From positions 65,915,304 to 65,979,303 of the forward strand of contig OZ023206.1 in NCBI GenBank assembly GCA_963995525.1: DNA of 64,000 nt. Direction: 5' to 3'. Positions 43,790-56,792 of this stretch are shown here, piece by piece (position 1 is the stretch's first letter; the number at the start of each line of letters is the position of its first letter). The notes below the pieces were generated by a model. It did no database searches. It was not told the DNA's origin and saw only the letters and a list, made by a program, of their open reading frames with translations. The DNA comes from Escarpia spicata (lineage: Eukaryota > Annelida > Polychaeta > Sabellida > Siboglinidae). The position numbers and the translations under genes were made by a program.

Positions 43790-45690
43790 CACAAGATTAT
43801 AATTGGATATTGAGTACGTCGTAGAACTAACCTTCTTGTGATCTTATTTCTCGGCGCGTTTGACCGAAAATATGCGTCGCTTCGACGGTGGAGGTCCTTG
43901 AACTAACTATCGTCGGCATTGTTCTAGGCTTCAAAAATCGACTTTGGCGACATTTTGTCGGATCTTGTCCCATTAACTGATGATATACGTCTGCTTCAAA
44001 GCACGAATCTTCAAAATTAGCCGAACAAAGTGTATTATATTTCGAGGGCTTCCAAGACACTTCCAACCAGCCCGTCAGCAGTTATAAATCTGGTCGATTC
44101 AAAGGGAAACAAAAAACACCGCTCATTATCCTTCCTGTACTGTTGCTACAGCCGTATGCAGAATAGTATCGCACATTGCAAGTCATGTTTTCATTGCAAG
44201 CCGAACTTACATTAATATAACGAACCGCATGCCTTGAAGAGTATTGACAACTGAACCAACTACTCTAGACAGTGTGATGTACACAACAAAAATAATGCTG
44301 CTCGTTTATTGGTTGCTTTCGGCCAAGTCAACGCGTCATCAGTAAGATGGCAGTCTTCATGTTATCGCAGATTTCGTTAGAATCTTCCACTTTAAGACTA
44401 CATTCTGAGTAAACCACTGAACTGAAGATTTTGATTTTAAATACAAATGGTTAGTTTGTGTTAACTCTTTTAGGTGCTTAACACCAAAACGTTGGCTTGA
44501 GTTTTCCTTTTTAAGTTGCAATATTATGCAGTGGAGTTTTCTACCCGTTTTGATTCCACACATCATTTAGAGTTAACACGATACATCAGATTTGTTCAAA
44601 TAGTAGTTTTTTATTTATTGCTAAAATTACAGCAGACTTTTAAAAAGCAACAGATTGCGATCCTTGGATGAGTAAATGTTCGTAAAATAAAATTTATGAA
44701 GCGTGACGTACACAGCTATTTGTGGTTCGCATCCATAATTGGCCAATTTCGACTGACTATCCGCTTCGCTGTGGCGGGCCACATTTTGATGTAACAGCAC
44801 ACCGTATTCCGGGATTTTGTGCGTAACGGATCAATTATGGTTCTGGCTTAACATCAGCATCCACACATGCAGACATATCTCCAACGCGTCACTGTGTTAG
44901 AAAATATTGTTAATCCATTTGTTCATACGACTGACATCAATTTAGTAATTTATAGACGTGTGTTACTGGTGAATGATATCACTGTGCAATGTACCAAGCA
45001 TAAACTCGCAAGCGGTGTGTTAACGACACTAGTATTTGTTGTAGTAATACAATAAGTTCAGTGGATACCGCAGTATTACTATGGTACATTCCAGTAACGA
45101 GATTTAAATGAACAAATCCTGTAGACGTCTGTTTAGATGTGCGTGTCGTGGTAAATAAACTTCCACAACCGCAATGTCACTTGAATGCAATGTTCTTAAG
45201 GCGCATTTGGTATCCGTCTTTAGGAATACGTTCTTCCTCCACTATCGTGCGATGTGGCCAACAATAAAAATAATTAGTATGCGCTTCCCTTTTTTCTTCG
45301 TTTTATTTAGCAAAACGGTAGATGAATCATAGATTTTGTTGGTACGATAGGGAACATAGTATCAATAACAAATCGTGAGCAATATTTAAGTTTATTTAAT
45401 TTTTTGAATTTGAGTGTTTATGCACATGAATTAGTACCGTGGATGAAGATATAAAATGGGTGATATTATTCTAGTTATAACCATAACCTGTATGGAGGAA
45501 CGATTAGTGGTGGCTCGAAATGTTCGATGGGTTATTAGGAGGAATATAACGCATAGGCGTCTAAACATGGTGAATCTTCAGGGGCTGATGCTCACAAAAC
45601 CCTTCAACTGAACCCGCCTTGAGGCGAACAAAAACCTCCAACTGCATCCTAGCGTTGGCAAAATATTTGTAAAAAAAAGTAAACTAAAAG
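43790..45690. other. Intergenic, no gene seen
   Basis: AT-rich sequence with short uninformative open frames. Confidence 0.5.
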
Positions 45691-45699
45691 TAAGTTCTC

Positions 45700-45968
45700 A
45701 TATAGCGCAGTATCCAGTCCTTTGCGCTTTATTCCCTGGCAAACCCATCTCGACTTCTCTGGGAAGAATTCAGCCGTTAATGCGCGAAGACTATTTGAAC
45801 ACAAATATCCACCACTGTCTGTAGCTAGGTACTCATTCACACAGTTGAGTGAACTGAAGCCATGTAGAGTAAACGAAGTTGCCCAAGGTTCGACACCGCT
45901 GCACAAGATTCGAACCCGGGTTCTCTCAGGCGAGAGGCCGAAACTATTACCGCTGGGTCACTGCGCTA
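45700..45968 (-). mobile_element. tRNA-derived SINE
   Basis: On the minus strand an A-box-like GACCCAGCGGTAA near 45,955 and a B-box-like GGGTTCGAATCTTG near 45,915 are spaced as in a tRNA-derived pol III promoter. They are followed by a non-tRNA body. The copy is diverged and the target duplication was not resolved. Confidence 0.6.
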
Positions 45969-46614
45969 TTGCGCTTATTTGGAGAATGAGTCCATCTCCA
46001 CCCCCCACTAAGATATTGGGGGCTGATCTCCCCAGTCTAACATGTACGTAGCATACAGAGAAATATACAGAATTATATATAGCCCATTTCAAAATATTGC
46101 ACACACACACACACTCACACACATAAACTGGATGCCATATTGTAATATTGTAAGAAGGACATAGCATGAGTAGACAAACCGATGAGAACTTAGCGTATAT
46201 TCTAGAAGTCGGAGGTCTTAGTTACGAACATGGCTGATAGAATGTATTTTACCAACACTAGACATGAGGAGAATAAGAGTTCGAAAATGCAGAATGGTCA
46301 AAAAAGTTAGCACATTTATAGAATAGAAAGCAAATTAGAGGACTTGAAGTTGCGTAAGTCAAGGAAGAGCGTACATTGATTATAAGAAAGTAGACATTCT
46401 CACAGAGTGCCGCATGGTTGTAAAAATAAAACACACTATCTAATGATATTGTAAAAGCTACAACTGGGAATATGCTTAAAACACAAATAACAGACGGTTT
46501 ACAAATAGATTAATAATCGCAGAACTCGCGAAACGCCAACTTTTGTGTTTTTGTTCACATCTGATCTGGGGTTTTGCTGTCGATGGCAATCTTGTATATA
46601 AAAAAACTCCCGCG

Positions 46615-46935
46615 AGCACCTCAGATCCACCACGGAGAGACCACATTACAAACAAAGAAATACTCCAACATGCCGAGCATGGAATAACTTTTTATACAAA
46701 TCAACTTCAGTTCGACAGATCTTGTGGCTCGCATGGATGAAAGCAGACTTCCAAAACAAACTCTACTTTCACAACTGTGGGAAGGAACAAGAAACAGGGA
46801 GCGCCCCAAACGAAGATACATATATATATATATACTAAAACGAATCTTGAAACGTGTTGAACCAAGCGAGCAGTCCAAGTCGTCACCGTAACTGTCGGCG
46901 AAGGGGATTGTCAACGTGCTTAACGCAACCATTTT
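46615..46935 (+). mobile_element. LINE C-terminal fragment
   Basis: Broken plus-strand frames read RRDHITNKEILQHAEH, then ARMDESRLPKQTL and GTRNRERPKRRY. These are the terminal motifs of a common metazoan LINE ORF2 (T-N-x-E-V-L...R-M-x-D-x-R-L-P-K-Q). A short (TA)n interrupts it at about 46,820. Confidence 0.65.
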
Positions 46936-46939
46936 TAAA

Positions 46940-47430
46940 GAATGTATCGTCCTTATGCCAGTGAAACTAACTAAGATAATAATATGATTTATGGTACATA
47001 TATCCAGTTATTCTTAACCCAGAAAGGAACTTCGGTGTGTATTGAATCCCAAAAGGCAAGTTCGTGAGTTTCCTTATTGATCCGTACATTTTGTTCTAGT
47101 GAAGCCACAATATCGTAAGAACCTTCGTATGGCAGAACGTGACGTAGTTACGTATCGTTGTTCGCAATATTCCCCTGTCTTCTATGATTGAGCTTCCACG
47201 TAATCTTGAGCGAGTAGACCGATGCACTGTTTTCCAAGCTCACAGTGCGGTAAGCGATTTAACTACGTGACCGGCTAGCACCAACGCAAAGTGCTTTATA
47301 CACTAACAACGTTTTTAATAAAAACTATTCTGTACATTTTGTTAAACATTGTCGCATTTATCCAGCATTTTTGAATAACGGTTTTATTAACCTTAATTAT
47401 CCTTCCGTCGATAACTATCCGTAACTTCAC
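46940..47430. other. Intergenic, no gene seen
   Basis: No recognised feature. Confidence 0.45.
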
Positions 47431-47433
47431 ATA

Positions 47434-47715
47434 CTATTCTGCTGTGTTGACCGTGGGAAAGTGAGCATCGTTGTTTACTGTTTGAAAATGCAACCATGAC
47501 CATGGTTGTAGAGGAGCTTCCGCAGGTTTGTGACGACTGCGTCTGCAGACATCGCACGAGTTAACGGTACTCTCAGTGTCACTGTCAATGCCAGGCCACC
47601 ACATGAAGCTGCGGCCCACGGCTTTCATTCGCACAATGCCTGAGTGTGCGTTGTGCAGCTCGCCCAGCAGTGCGTTACGATAACGACTGGGAATAATAAC
47701 CCTGGTGCCCCACAT
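47434..47715 (-). pseudogene. pol: Gypsy D integrase zinc-binding domain, truncated
   Basis: It has GELHNAHSGIVRMKAVGRSF, MWWPGIDSD and CDVCRR, the HHCC integrase N-terminus. Similarity ends after PLQPWSW and the DDE core is absent. Confidence 0.8.
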
Positions 47716-47847
47716 GAGGCACCCGTCGTTGATACTGAGCTCGTCTCTCCGCTGAGTGTAGGGCTTCAGTAGGTCGTTGACTTCCTGTTGTGGGAAACCG
47801 TCTCTAGTTCTGATGAATACTTGCGAGAATATCGGATCACGTGCCGT

Positions 47848-48329
47848 CTAGCGTCGAATATTGGCGACTGTGAATGGCGACATGTCCATAAACTGCATGG
47901 TCAGTATGGTGTCTCCTGGCACCGGTACGTGAGTCGGTGCGCCACCTACCGGGAGGCGGCTGAGTGCGTCGGCCTGTTGTATACTCAGGCCCGGCTTGTG
48001 GACGATGTGATACTGATAGGCTGCCAACATTAACGCCCAGCGCTGCATGCGCGGCGATAACATATGTGGAACAGGCTTCTTCTCACCAAAGAGGCCCAGC
48101 AGCGGCTTATGGTCAGTAACGATCACGAATGAACGTCCCACAGGTATTGATGGAACTTTGTAAGTCCCGCGACTACAGCTAGCCCTTCTTTGTCAATTTG
48201 AGCGTAGTTCCTTTCGGCTGTCGACAAACTTCGTGAATGGTATGCGATGGGTTGTACTACCCCGTCCTCCATGACTTGTGCGAGAACTGCGCCAACATCA
48301 TTATGGCGAGGCGTCGCAGGTGAGCACAA
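47848..48329 (-). pseudogene. pol: Gypsy D RNase H
   Basis: It has DVGAVLAQVMEDGVVQPIAY then SRSLSTAERNYAQIDKEGLA, and in the next frame VIVTDHKPLLGLFGEKKPV and QADALSRLP, typical Gypsy RNase H blocks. The frame break lies at about 48,130. Confidence 0.8.
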
Positions 48330-49082
48330 TCGGCTTTGTTGAATCGAAGTGACACATCACCTGCGGCGAGATCAGACTCTCCTTTGAGCGAACAAATGCC
48401 TCTTGCTGAGCTTTGTCCCAATGCTATTTCGACTCTCTTTTCAACAGGCCATGCAATGGGTCGAGAGGTTGGGCACAAAGCGGCTGTAGTGATTTACCAT
48501 GCCCAAGTACGAACGGAGCTCTGTGACGTTCGTAGGGGCTGGCGCATCTCGGACGGCTTCGAGCGCGTTCCCCGATGGATGGATGCCCTTGGCATCGATG
48601 CGATGGCCCAGGTATTCTACGTCTTTGTTCATGAACAGGCACTTCGTCTTTTTCAGGCAGAAACCCGCGTCCACCAGGCGTCTCATGACTTGGTCGAGCG
48701 CCTGCAAGTGTTCCTCATCGTCCTTGCCCGTCACCAGTATATCGTCAAGATAAACCATTGTGTTTTTGATGCCCTTCAGTAATGAGTCCATCACTCTCTG
48801 ATAGATTCCTGGTACCGAGGACACTCCATAAGGCAGGCGTTTATATGTGAATAGCCCCCTCGGTGTGTTGATGGTAACGTACCTTCGGCTGTCCGGATGT
48901 AACTCGATCTGTTCGTACGCGTGGCGCATGTCGAGTCTAGCGTATGAAGTACCATTTCCCAGTTGCGCGTACAGATCTTCTATCTTCGGAATTGGAGATC
49001 TGTCCAACTTCGCGACTTGATTCACGGTGAGCTTGTAATCACCGCATAGCCGGACCGTCTTGTCCGCTTTCATAACCGGCAC
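48257..49082 (-). pseudogene. pol: Gypsy D reverse transcriptase
   Basis: It carries [61 protein letters not shown] and LRSYLGMVNHYSRFVP, all canonical RT and connection motifs with an intact YLDD. Frame breaks occur near 49,080 and 48,440. Confidence 0.85.
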
Positions 49083-50041
49083 TACTGGCTGCCCAGTCTG
49101 AGTACTGTACTGGCTCTACGACATCATCAGCCAGTAGCCGGTCTAGTTCTGTATCGACCATGTCGCGCATTACGTACGGTAGCGGTCGTGCTTTGAAATA
49201 CTTGGGTGTGGCGTCTTCCTCCACGTAGATCTTCGCTGCGTCTATTTTGACGGTTTGATTCGAATCTTTGAAAGCGGCCTCATACTTCTGAAGTAGAGCC
49301 TGAAGTTGTGGATGTTGCTCGTCTGTTGCGGACGATGTGTCCACGTGATGAATGGTACTCCAGTCGAGCCGAAGCACACTCAGCCAGTTCCTGCCCAGTA
49401 AGCTCGGCCCATTGCTCGGGACAACCATGAGTGGGAGAATGTGTCGTTCACCATTGTTCCCCTCCACTGTCACGTCGGCAATGCCACTAATCTTGACACA
49501 CTGTCCAGTGTATGTGTGAAGAGTGTCCTTCTAAACGAGGTCGTGGAGGTGACCACTGTCGACGCCATGTCTCTTCGCCAATGATTGACAGCGTGGCGCC
49601 AGTGTCTACCTCCATCGGTAGCAGTTTTCCATCGACCTTCAGCGATGTCGTGATCGGGTCAGAACGTGGCCCCTTTACTGTATATAGGGTGTACATTGCA
49701 CTTGACGAACTAGGTGGCGTGACGATTTGTCTCTCGCTGGGAGCCCCTGTCGTCATCTGGTTTGTGTGGTTCCTGCCTGTTTTCTTCTTTGTAAAACAGT
49801 TGCTCTCGATGTGGCCTATCTTCTTACAAAACCGACATTCAGCGTTCTTAAAACGACATTCACTTTGTAAGTGTGTTGTCTTCCCACGCCTGAAACATGC
49901 TCTCCCTTGAATGGGCGTTACTTGTTTCGCTCTGCGAGGTGTTTGTCTGTGCGTAGTTACCTTATGAACGTCAGCACGATGCAACGTTGGGTCACTTCCG
50001 GTAGAGCGGAGCTGCGCTGTGTTAGCAGCAGCTGACTCCAT
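49039..50041 (-). pseudogene. pol: Gypsy D nucleocapsid and protease
   Basis: CFRRGKTTHLQSECRF and CRFCKKIGHIESNCF are two CCHC zinc knuckles; in the first, the second cysteine position reads R. VDTGATLSIIGEETW is the retropepsin active site with D-T-G intact. After a frame break near 49,480 the protease continues with PSLLGRNWLSVLRLDW, which leads into RT. Confidence 0.8.
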
Positions 50042-50543
50042 AGCGAGAGCTGGAATGCTTTTTCAAAACCCAGATCTGTCTCCCCCAGTAGCCTGCGTTG
50101 AATGGCGGGGTCGGCCACGCCACACACCAATCGGTCCCTTAGATTCTCGTCTAGGATCAATTGTTCGGACAGATTTACTCCCTCTCGCGTTTTGCCAAAA
50201 TCACAGTTTCGTGCTAACTCTTTTAATTCAGCCACAAAGTCTTTTACGCTTTGGCCCTGTTTGCGGTATGCCGAATAAAACGAGTAACGCTGTAATATTG
50301 CGTTAGGCTTATGCTCAAAATGCGAGGAAAGTAAAACACATAGTTCCTTATATGTTAAGTCTGCAGGAGCCTACGCAACAGAGTGTAAGTCTCTGTGCCG
50401 ACAACTGACAATAATATAGCCCGTCGCTTGCTAGCAGCGTCTAGCACAATGTCATTCGCCTCGAAGTAAAACCCTAGTCTATCTTCGTAGGACGACCAAT
50501 CCTTTCTCGAAAATTCAGGCAAAGTTCCCCCGAGCAGTGACAT
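49950..50543 (-). pseudogene. gag: Gypsy D gag
   Basis: It starts MSLLGGTLPEFSRKDWSSYE, then RLGFYFEANDI and a TYTLLRRLL block. A frame break near 50,355 follows. The gag continues as VKDFVAELKELARNCDFG, LRDRLVCGV and an IQRRLL block, the standard retrotransposon gag signature. Confidence 0.8.
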
Positions 50544-50855
50544 TACGGCGGCGTAGCACAGTAAACACGATACGAATGTGGATACTTGCGGTTTTTCGCC
50601 TCTTCGCCGTGTTTGTTGACAGCTTGATAGCCACGGTGTACGTCGCGAGTGGAGTGCAGAAAGTTCAAAAGTTCACGCTACTAGCACGACGCTGTCGAGC
50701 GTCGTTGCGCCTGCCATCCCGAAAGTAGCTTCAAAGTTCACTTTTTACACGTTGTTTCGGAAATTCGGACGATGTTCAGTGGTGACGGCTGACTTGCTGA
50801 GTTGACTGGCATGTTCAGTGCACGCTTGCTGACAATTAAACGTTCAGAATACTCA

Positions 50856-50873
50856 ATCCGATCCTCGTCGCCA
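50856..50873 (-). other. Primer-binding site of Gypsy D
   Basis: TGGCGACGAGGATCGGAT on the minus strand is a leader sequence typical of animal Gypsy elements, placed between the LTR and the gag ATG at 50543. Confidence 0.6.
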
Positions 50874-50991
50874 AATACGTGGTGTATGTAGCTTTATTGA
50901 ACTCCGTGCAAACTCAATGTATACCCCGTAGCGGATCAATATCCGGGGATCGGCTCATAAGTATGAGAGCGTGCTAGTTACGTATGCAACA
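50874..50991 (-). repeat. Candidate 5' LTR of Gypsy D
   Basis: It lies directly upstream of the primer-binding site. On the minus strand TGTTGCATACG (from 50991) could be the LTR start, and AATAAAG lies near the inner end. No second copy exists in the window, so the outer border is uncertain. Confidence 0.4.
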
Positions 50992-53900
50992 ATGTGCAAT
51001 GTGTATTATCTTGGATATATTGCAGTGGGATGCTTCACATAATTAATAGTTGTATTTAATATTACAAGCAAAATCGCTATAGATCTCTGAACTAGAAGGT
51101 ACATGTTACGTATAATGCGATACAACAAAAAATCCTTAAATATATACCGAGTTAAATCATAAGTAGCCATTCTCATGTAAGACGTAAGAAAGTAGAGACG
51201 TAGTATAGTACACGTTTAGATGGCAAAAATATGCATATGTCACCTCATCAATTATAAAGGAATCGACTATGACTGCTTTTCTTTCGTGTACAAACCACTC
51301 CTTTGATAAACTACATGCAGCACCTTTCATCATTAAGCAATCGAAAATGTGTCTCCAAAAATGGTTTGACATTCCAAGAAGCAACGTTGATGTTCTTAAT
51401 TACTTGCATAATTATAACAAATATATTTTTGTTTGTTAGCGCAACGATTGTTCAAGACGCGTTTGATTCCGATGCTCCAACAAGTACCTGTATAATCTGT
51501 GACGATCCACAATACCTTTTTAAATCTAGTTATACTAATTGCTACCAAGGGAAGCGAGGGCATCGAAATGTATCGATGTCGCGTCGTGAAGTATGTTGAT
51601 TGCTAGATGTGTGTTGCATCACTCATTGAACACCTTCGTCGGTTGCCCGAATTGCTGACACGGCATTAGTCACGTGTCCATAAACATAAATTCTCTTAGC
51701 ACCGTCCATTATCCGGAAACGCGTAATGCAGTAACACTTACTAAGACATAGTTTATTTTGATTAAGACACGGAAACGCATTATACGGCTACAACGTCATT
51801 CTTTGCTCTATATAATTACCACCCATTTCAAACAAGAGTGTGTGTGCGTGTCCGTATGCGTGAGTGAGTGAGTATGTTGTGTTTGTTTGTTTGTTTGTTT
51901 GTTTGTTTGTTTGTTGTTCACACTGACAGAGTAAACACGGACTTTGCTGAGAATAACAAGATATAGTATCGCTCATGTTTTGAACAACACAATTTAATCA
52001 CAAACAACATTCGCACTCATTCCATGAATGGATTTATTACGTATACTAAACAATTCAACATCTCAAACTACGATGTTATATGTAAAATCCCAAATTGCTA
52101 TACATGCCAAAATACTAACAACTAAAAACGAGAAATTAAGCAAATTTTTTTAAATTAAAGTGACGTTTTGTAAGTTATTGGACATGCATGCGCATACTGT
52201 GTAAACATTTAATTAGTATTGTTATTATTATTAAATGGTAACAAATGTATTTTTCTTGTTTTCACTATTTTTGATTTGAAATGAATATTAAGCACATTAT
52301 GATGCTGTGCATCACATAATGTGTATGTTATGAATTCACAGCCGAGACAGCGGAGAAGCTGAAGTTACAGCGGTGGAGGTGCAGCGGCGAAAAATGTGCA
52401 ACAGCATCCCCCCTCCCGTCTTCCGATGTCACAGTCGAGCCAACCGAGACAGCTACAAGGTGAAGGAAGATGTGAAGATATGCGGCGACGAAAATTTGTT
52501 CAGTTGTGCTGAAGCTCCGATAGGCACCTGCATACTAACGTTGCCAGTTGTACATTTCAAATTCTCTTCGCTAACACAATCGGAAAAGAATACCGAATTC
52601 AATTCGTGATGCATCCACTGAACTTTGTACGGCTCAAGTCGAATGCTAAGCCGATATCTAACGATGCTAACTATTAATCCACACTCGCAACCATCTTATG
52701 TACCTGATTACATGAAATAGTCATACAACACTTGGTGACCGAATACATTTTGTTGGGAACCGTTCTTAGCTGTCGAATAGGTCCATTTGCTTCAAGCGGA
52801 GTCCATGCTAAAGTTTGTTTACGCGTTCCATAAATGATGGAATAATGCGAAGGATAAAATTGTAACAAACTTATTCACAGTTCGTATACACTACAAAGAC
52901 TGAACTGTGTCTCTCTTTGTGCTTACTGTGCACATAACTAGAAACGATGCAACTGTGTATACGGTAATAGGAAGCATAAGCCAGCAAGGAGTGTTTGACA
53001 TTACATCAAAACGACGTCTGGACCTCATGAAGCATGTGTAGGCTAATAGTAACAATTATATACATAAAAGCGCAATTTGTGTATTTATCCGCCTAAATGG
53101 TCTCTATGTGGCAGGCTTCATTTTACACTATGCGATGTTAATGCGTGTCCACTGATTTAACCGAATATATGGGATAGTTTTGCTCCAGGTTACATTGACT
53201 GTTTATGATACAGATATACACTAACCAGAAGACAATTTTAGCAGATTCATTCATTCATCCATTTTTAATTACTCGAACGTTCTTAGATGCACCTAATTGT
53301 GAATGCAATCTAATGATAGATACATGTGAATCAGCTTAAACCATTCTTCATCATAATTGATCAAATGTTTTTAAAGCTATGACGAGAACCTGTAACACAG
53401 ACAAAGTTCGACTACGAGGTGGCGCTGTAGGCCACCAGGGGTGCTGTTAAATTGACACTACATCTGGAAATCTTCAGGGACCCAAGTTGTATATGTATGC
53501 AAAGTGTTACAATCGTATTCCAAACTGAACAATCTTTATGCTAATCCGCCCAACAAATACACACATGCATAATACGGTTTTAGTAGTGTCAGTGGTGCAC
53601 ATTCCACATAGTTACATTGGTTAAATATTTTAGTATTATTCCATGATCACGCTCGTATCACAGATTTGCAATGAGCTGTGTTATGCTGTGTGATTAATTC
53701 ATAAAACTGCATTTAATTACTGAACTCATTCATTGCAGGAAGGGTTAGAAGACAATTGGGTGAGCGTGCCGGAAGTAAGTATCGTCTGAAAGTATGTTCC
53801 GGTTCTGCTTTGCGACTGAGTTACGTAATTAATAATTTTATGTTTGCTGTATCTGAGCAATGCCAAGTAGAGAGCTTAATTGAAGTTTATTATCCTAAAT

Positions 53901-55925
53901 TAATATCGTCTACGTTTTATCCGATCATTGTATAACAGCCACAACTCTTCGTCACCAAATGTACTTAGAATGTTTTCCAATGTGTCCAATCTCTTTGGTA
54001 CAAGTCCACCTTTTATGTAAGGACGCAACATGCATACTCTCCTCGGTAGTAGCGCAGAGGGTGCGTATAGTAAGCTTGGCATAAACTAAATGCAGGCATC
54101 ACATCGGTTGTCACAATAGCTTCAATGTGGACGACACTCATATATTTTGTTTACATACTAAATTATATGACTATGATAAGCCATACGTGTTTACTCTAAT
54201 TAAAGGAATGTTTTATGTACCTTAATTGTCCTGTTCGAATATCACCAGTTTTCGCGGCTGCGCATGTGAATTATAGGAAAACGTGCGGTGGCGCTACACA
54301 GTGTATTTTCAAACACAAATAGGAAAATGTGTCAGATTTAGCCACGAGATAGCGACACCGTCCTACAGCAAGACTAAACATTACCCACTCAATACGTGTT
54401 CATCCACATTTTTTAAACAATTAACACTTTATGGACTATTCCATGTTCCTGTAAAGTTACTATCACCAGTTTACTTTGCTATATATACAGGCCACAATAT
54501 ATGAAAGTGTTACACCTGTATTATTGAACATCATACAATGACTGTTATTTCTCAATCTACTTAGTTTGTAATTACCGACGATTCACTTTGGACGTCAGTA
54601 GGAAAATATACGCCGATTTGGTTATCTTACTATATCCTTGATAACGTTAATAACGAAGTGACGAAACTATCCAATTAACACATGGAAAAGCGCCCGCATT
54701 GCTCTCGTTTTATACCGATGATATTTCTTCCGCATGGTTAATCTGTTGACTAGAACTTGCCGGTATTGAAACTAAGATCAGCAACACGACTATGTTCTGA
54801 ACTACACGATTGGCAGCCTCCTCAACAAAAGGGTTTTCATCACTGCTGCTATACTCTGCACTTCAGCATTACACATCCTCCATCGCCGTAGATAAAACTG
54901 CATCCAAGACCTCACTCTGTTATAAGCTATCCTTTTGTGTGACTTGTCATTTCATCAGGCAAGTCATGCAATCTACATTAAATGTCAGTGTTCAAAAACA
55001 CAATGAATTGAAAATGGTCTGACAAGATTAGTTACAGATGGAAGAGACGTACTAATATTCAGGAGAGAAATCAACAAGAGAAATGGTGACGAGATATACA
55101 CTCTGAAACACGAAGAGAGACCCTGACATGGAAGGGAAGAGCCAGAGAACAGCCTGAAAACATTTGGTGGCTAGACCTGGAAGGAGAAATTAAGAAAATT
55201 GATAAAACGCTTGGAAATAACAAAGACACGTGGAATGATGGATTGAACACATTACAACTGATACATAACATTAAGGCGTCAAACATAGACGTAGGACCAA
55301 ATGGCAGGAATGGAAATTTAACTGCAGGTATGTGTGCTGCCATGGTGTAACAGTGATGTCAGCATCAACAATAATTACATATTTTCAATTCTAGCGTCCT
55401 GCTTAGCACTTGAGAGTTGTGTAGAATCCGGACCCACCTCGATTTTGCCGTTATAACTTTGTTTGCATAAGTTTGAGAGCTCATTGCGTTATAATTCAAT
55501 CAGTTCACATAATCCCTGGCATATCTACGGTACAAAATATTGCGTCTTAGTGTATTTCGAGGACCAAACAACGCTGTGGTTTGTGCCAGTCTGCACCGCT
55601 GCGGTCGTGCGTGAGGGTGCCGCGCACATGAAATGAACGATAAAACGCGCATGTTGTAATCAACCGGAACATTTGCCTCAAAAGTGCGCAAATATTTTAT
55701 AACATAAATATGCTTGGGGTCACGTGGACTAATAAGTGATAAAATTACCTCTCTGGGACAATATATAAAACAAGTTATTGAGAATTAACTGAGGGCTAAA
55801 GCAACACTCACACCACTCGTATATGTTCAGTTTAAAATCGCTGAAAGCACGCAAACTACATGTTGATAAATTATGTGTTTGTTCTGTCTGTTTTATGTGC
55901 ATTAACAAACAAAACCGTTAACCTA
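50992..55925. other. Intergenic, no convincing gene
   Basis: It contains the second copy of the window-start repeat (51,149-51,230) and (TTTG)n at about 51,880-51,915. A weak LINE-end-like stretch lies near 55,100-55,320 (plus, ENIWWLDLEGEIKKI). Short open frames at 51,303-51,599 and 52,373-52,609 show no recognised domain. Confidence 0.5.
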
Positions 55926-55929
55926 ATAA

Positions 55930-56368
55930 AATCGGATGGTAACACTTACTTGCAAATATTTATCGATTACTTGGCAGTCTCCTACTTCGATAGTACACAT
56001 ATTCAATGCCGCGCAATATGTGACGTCATTTGTAAGGCATGCTGGTATTGCATTAAGCCAACCTTAAACCACTTAAACCCTACATGACCAATTAAGTTAA
56101 TCAATTAAAGGGATGAAAGGCAGTTCTATCATATCTATGGCAGATAGACGTTGTAGAACAAATCAGAAGATAGAAGTGGACCTGGGCAGGGCATATCAGC
56201 AGACTACGAGATAACCGATGGACATCGCGTATCACAACCTGGAGACCTTTCGAAGGGAAACGATCTAGAGAAAGACCGGCGAGACGGTGGAGAGATGAAC
56301 TAGACGAGCAATGGAAGGACACCATCTGACATAGGATAGTGCAAAGCAGGCAGATTTGGAAACATGCT
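55930..56368 (+). repeat. Composite LINE-3'-end repeat interrupted by the Polinton
   Basis: It matches the reverse complement of 41,585-42,085 from its AT-rich leader through the LINE coding remnant (RRWRDELDEQWKDTI near 56,290). The match ends abruptly after CATGCT at 56363-56368, where the Polinton terminus begins. Confidence 0.75.
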
Positions 56369-56700
56369 AGTAGTAATGAGGATAGGTGGAGGCTCGCCCC
56401 GCCCCTTTTTGACCTACTTTAGGCCTAACTCCATGCATAAAAAACGTCCTTATCTTTTTCGGGAACCTACTTATAAAAAAAGATCAAAGGGTTTTGTGTA
56501 ACCTGAGAGAAATCGGGAACCTACTTATAAAAAACGTGATTGATGGCCTGTCACTTTTGATTGATGATATTGAGGTGCCATCTAGCGATTATCCCAGTGA
56601 TTAGTTTAGCCCTAGCGATCAACGTCCCACCCCCTAGCGATCAACGACGTAGCGTCCCTAGCGATCAACCTCGTAAGCGATAATATAACCGAGATAAAAC
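56369..56700. repeat. Polinton left terminal region with subterminal repeats
   Basis: Non-coding. CGGGAACCTACTTATAAAAA occurs at 56,460 and 56,514. CTAGCGAT occurs at about 56,582, 56,611, 56,633 and 56,658, three times followed by CAAC. This is probably the terminal inverted repeat; its partner must lie beyond the window. Confidence 0.5.
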
Positions 56701-56717
56701 CACTCATAGACGCCGGC

Positions 56718-56790
56718 GCCGGATTAGCTCTCCTGGGAGCGCGTTCGACTAGGGATCGCAAGATTCCGGGTCCGAATCCGTACGTCGGCA
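56718..56790 (+). tRNA. Degenerate tRNA-like pol III unit in the Polinton
   Basis: The 73-nt stretch has a perfect D stem (GCTC/GAGC), a B-box-like GGTCCGAATCC, five pairable acceptor positions, an end of ACC and a T5 run immediately after. The T stem pairs at only two of five positions. The anticodon is ambiguous: regular geometry gives CTA but with A at position 33, and an alternative stem gives AGG with T33. It may be a decayed tRNA, a tRNA-like RNA or a tRNA-derived promoter. Confidence 0.35.
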
Positions 56791-56792
56791 CC

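Larger units (their letters stand above)
47434..50991 (-). mobile_element. 3'-truncated Gypsy element D
   Basis: From the right: candidate 5' LTR (50874-50991), primer-binding site, gag (50,543-49,950), zinc knuckles and protease (50,041-49,487), RT (49,473-48,441), RNase H (48,478-47,848) and the integrase zinc-binding domain (47,715-47,500). The sequence is lost just before the integrase catalytic core and there is no 3' LTR. Several frameshifts are present. Confidence 0.85.

Noticed and set aside
42738..50991. Gypsy C and D as one element
   Set aside because: Between them lie 1.9 kb or more of unrelated DNA, a SINE and a LINE fragment, and the integrase types differ; they are better treated as separate insertions.
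51303..51599. 98-residue frame with a hydrophobic helix
   Set aside because: Isolated in AT-rich DNA, no usable start context or family, and no neighbouring coding evidence.
52373..52609. 78-residue plus-strand frame
   Set aside because: No domain, no splice or promoter support; could be chance.
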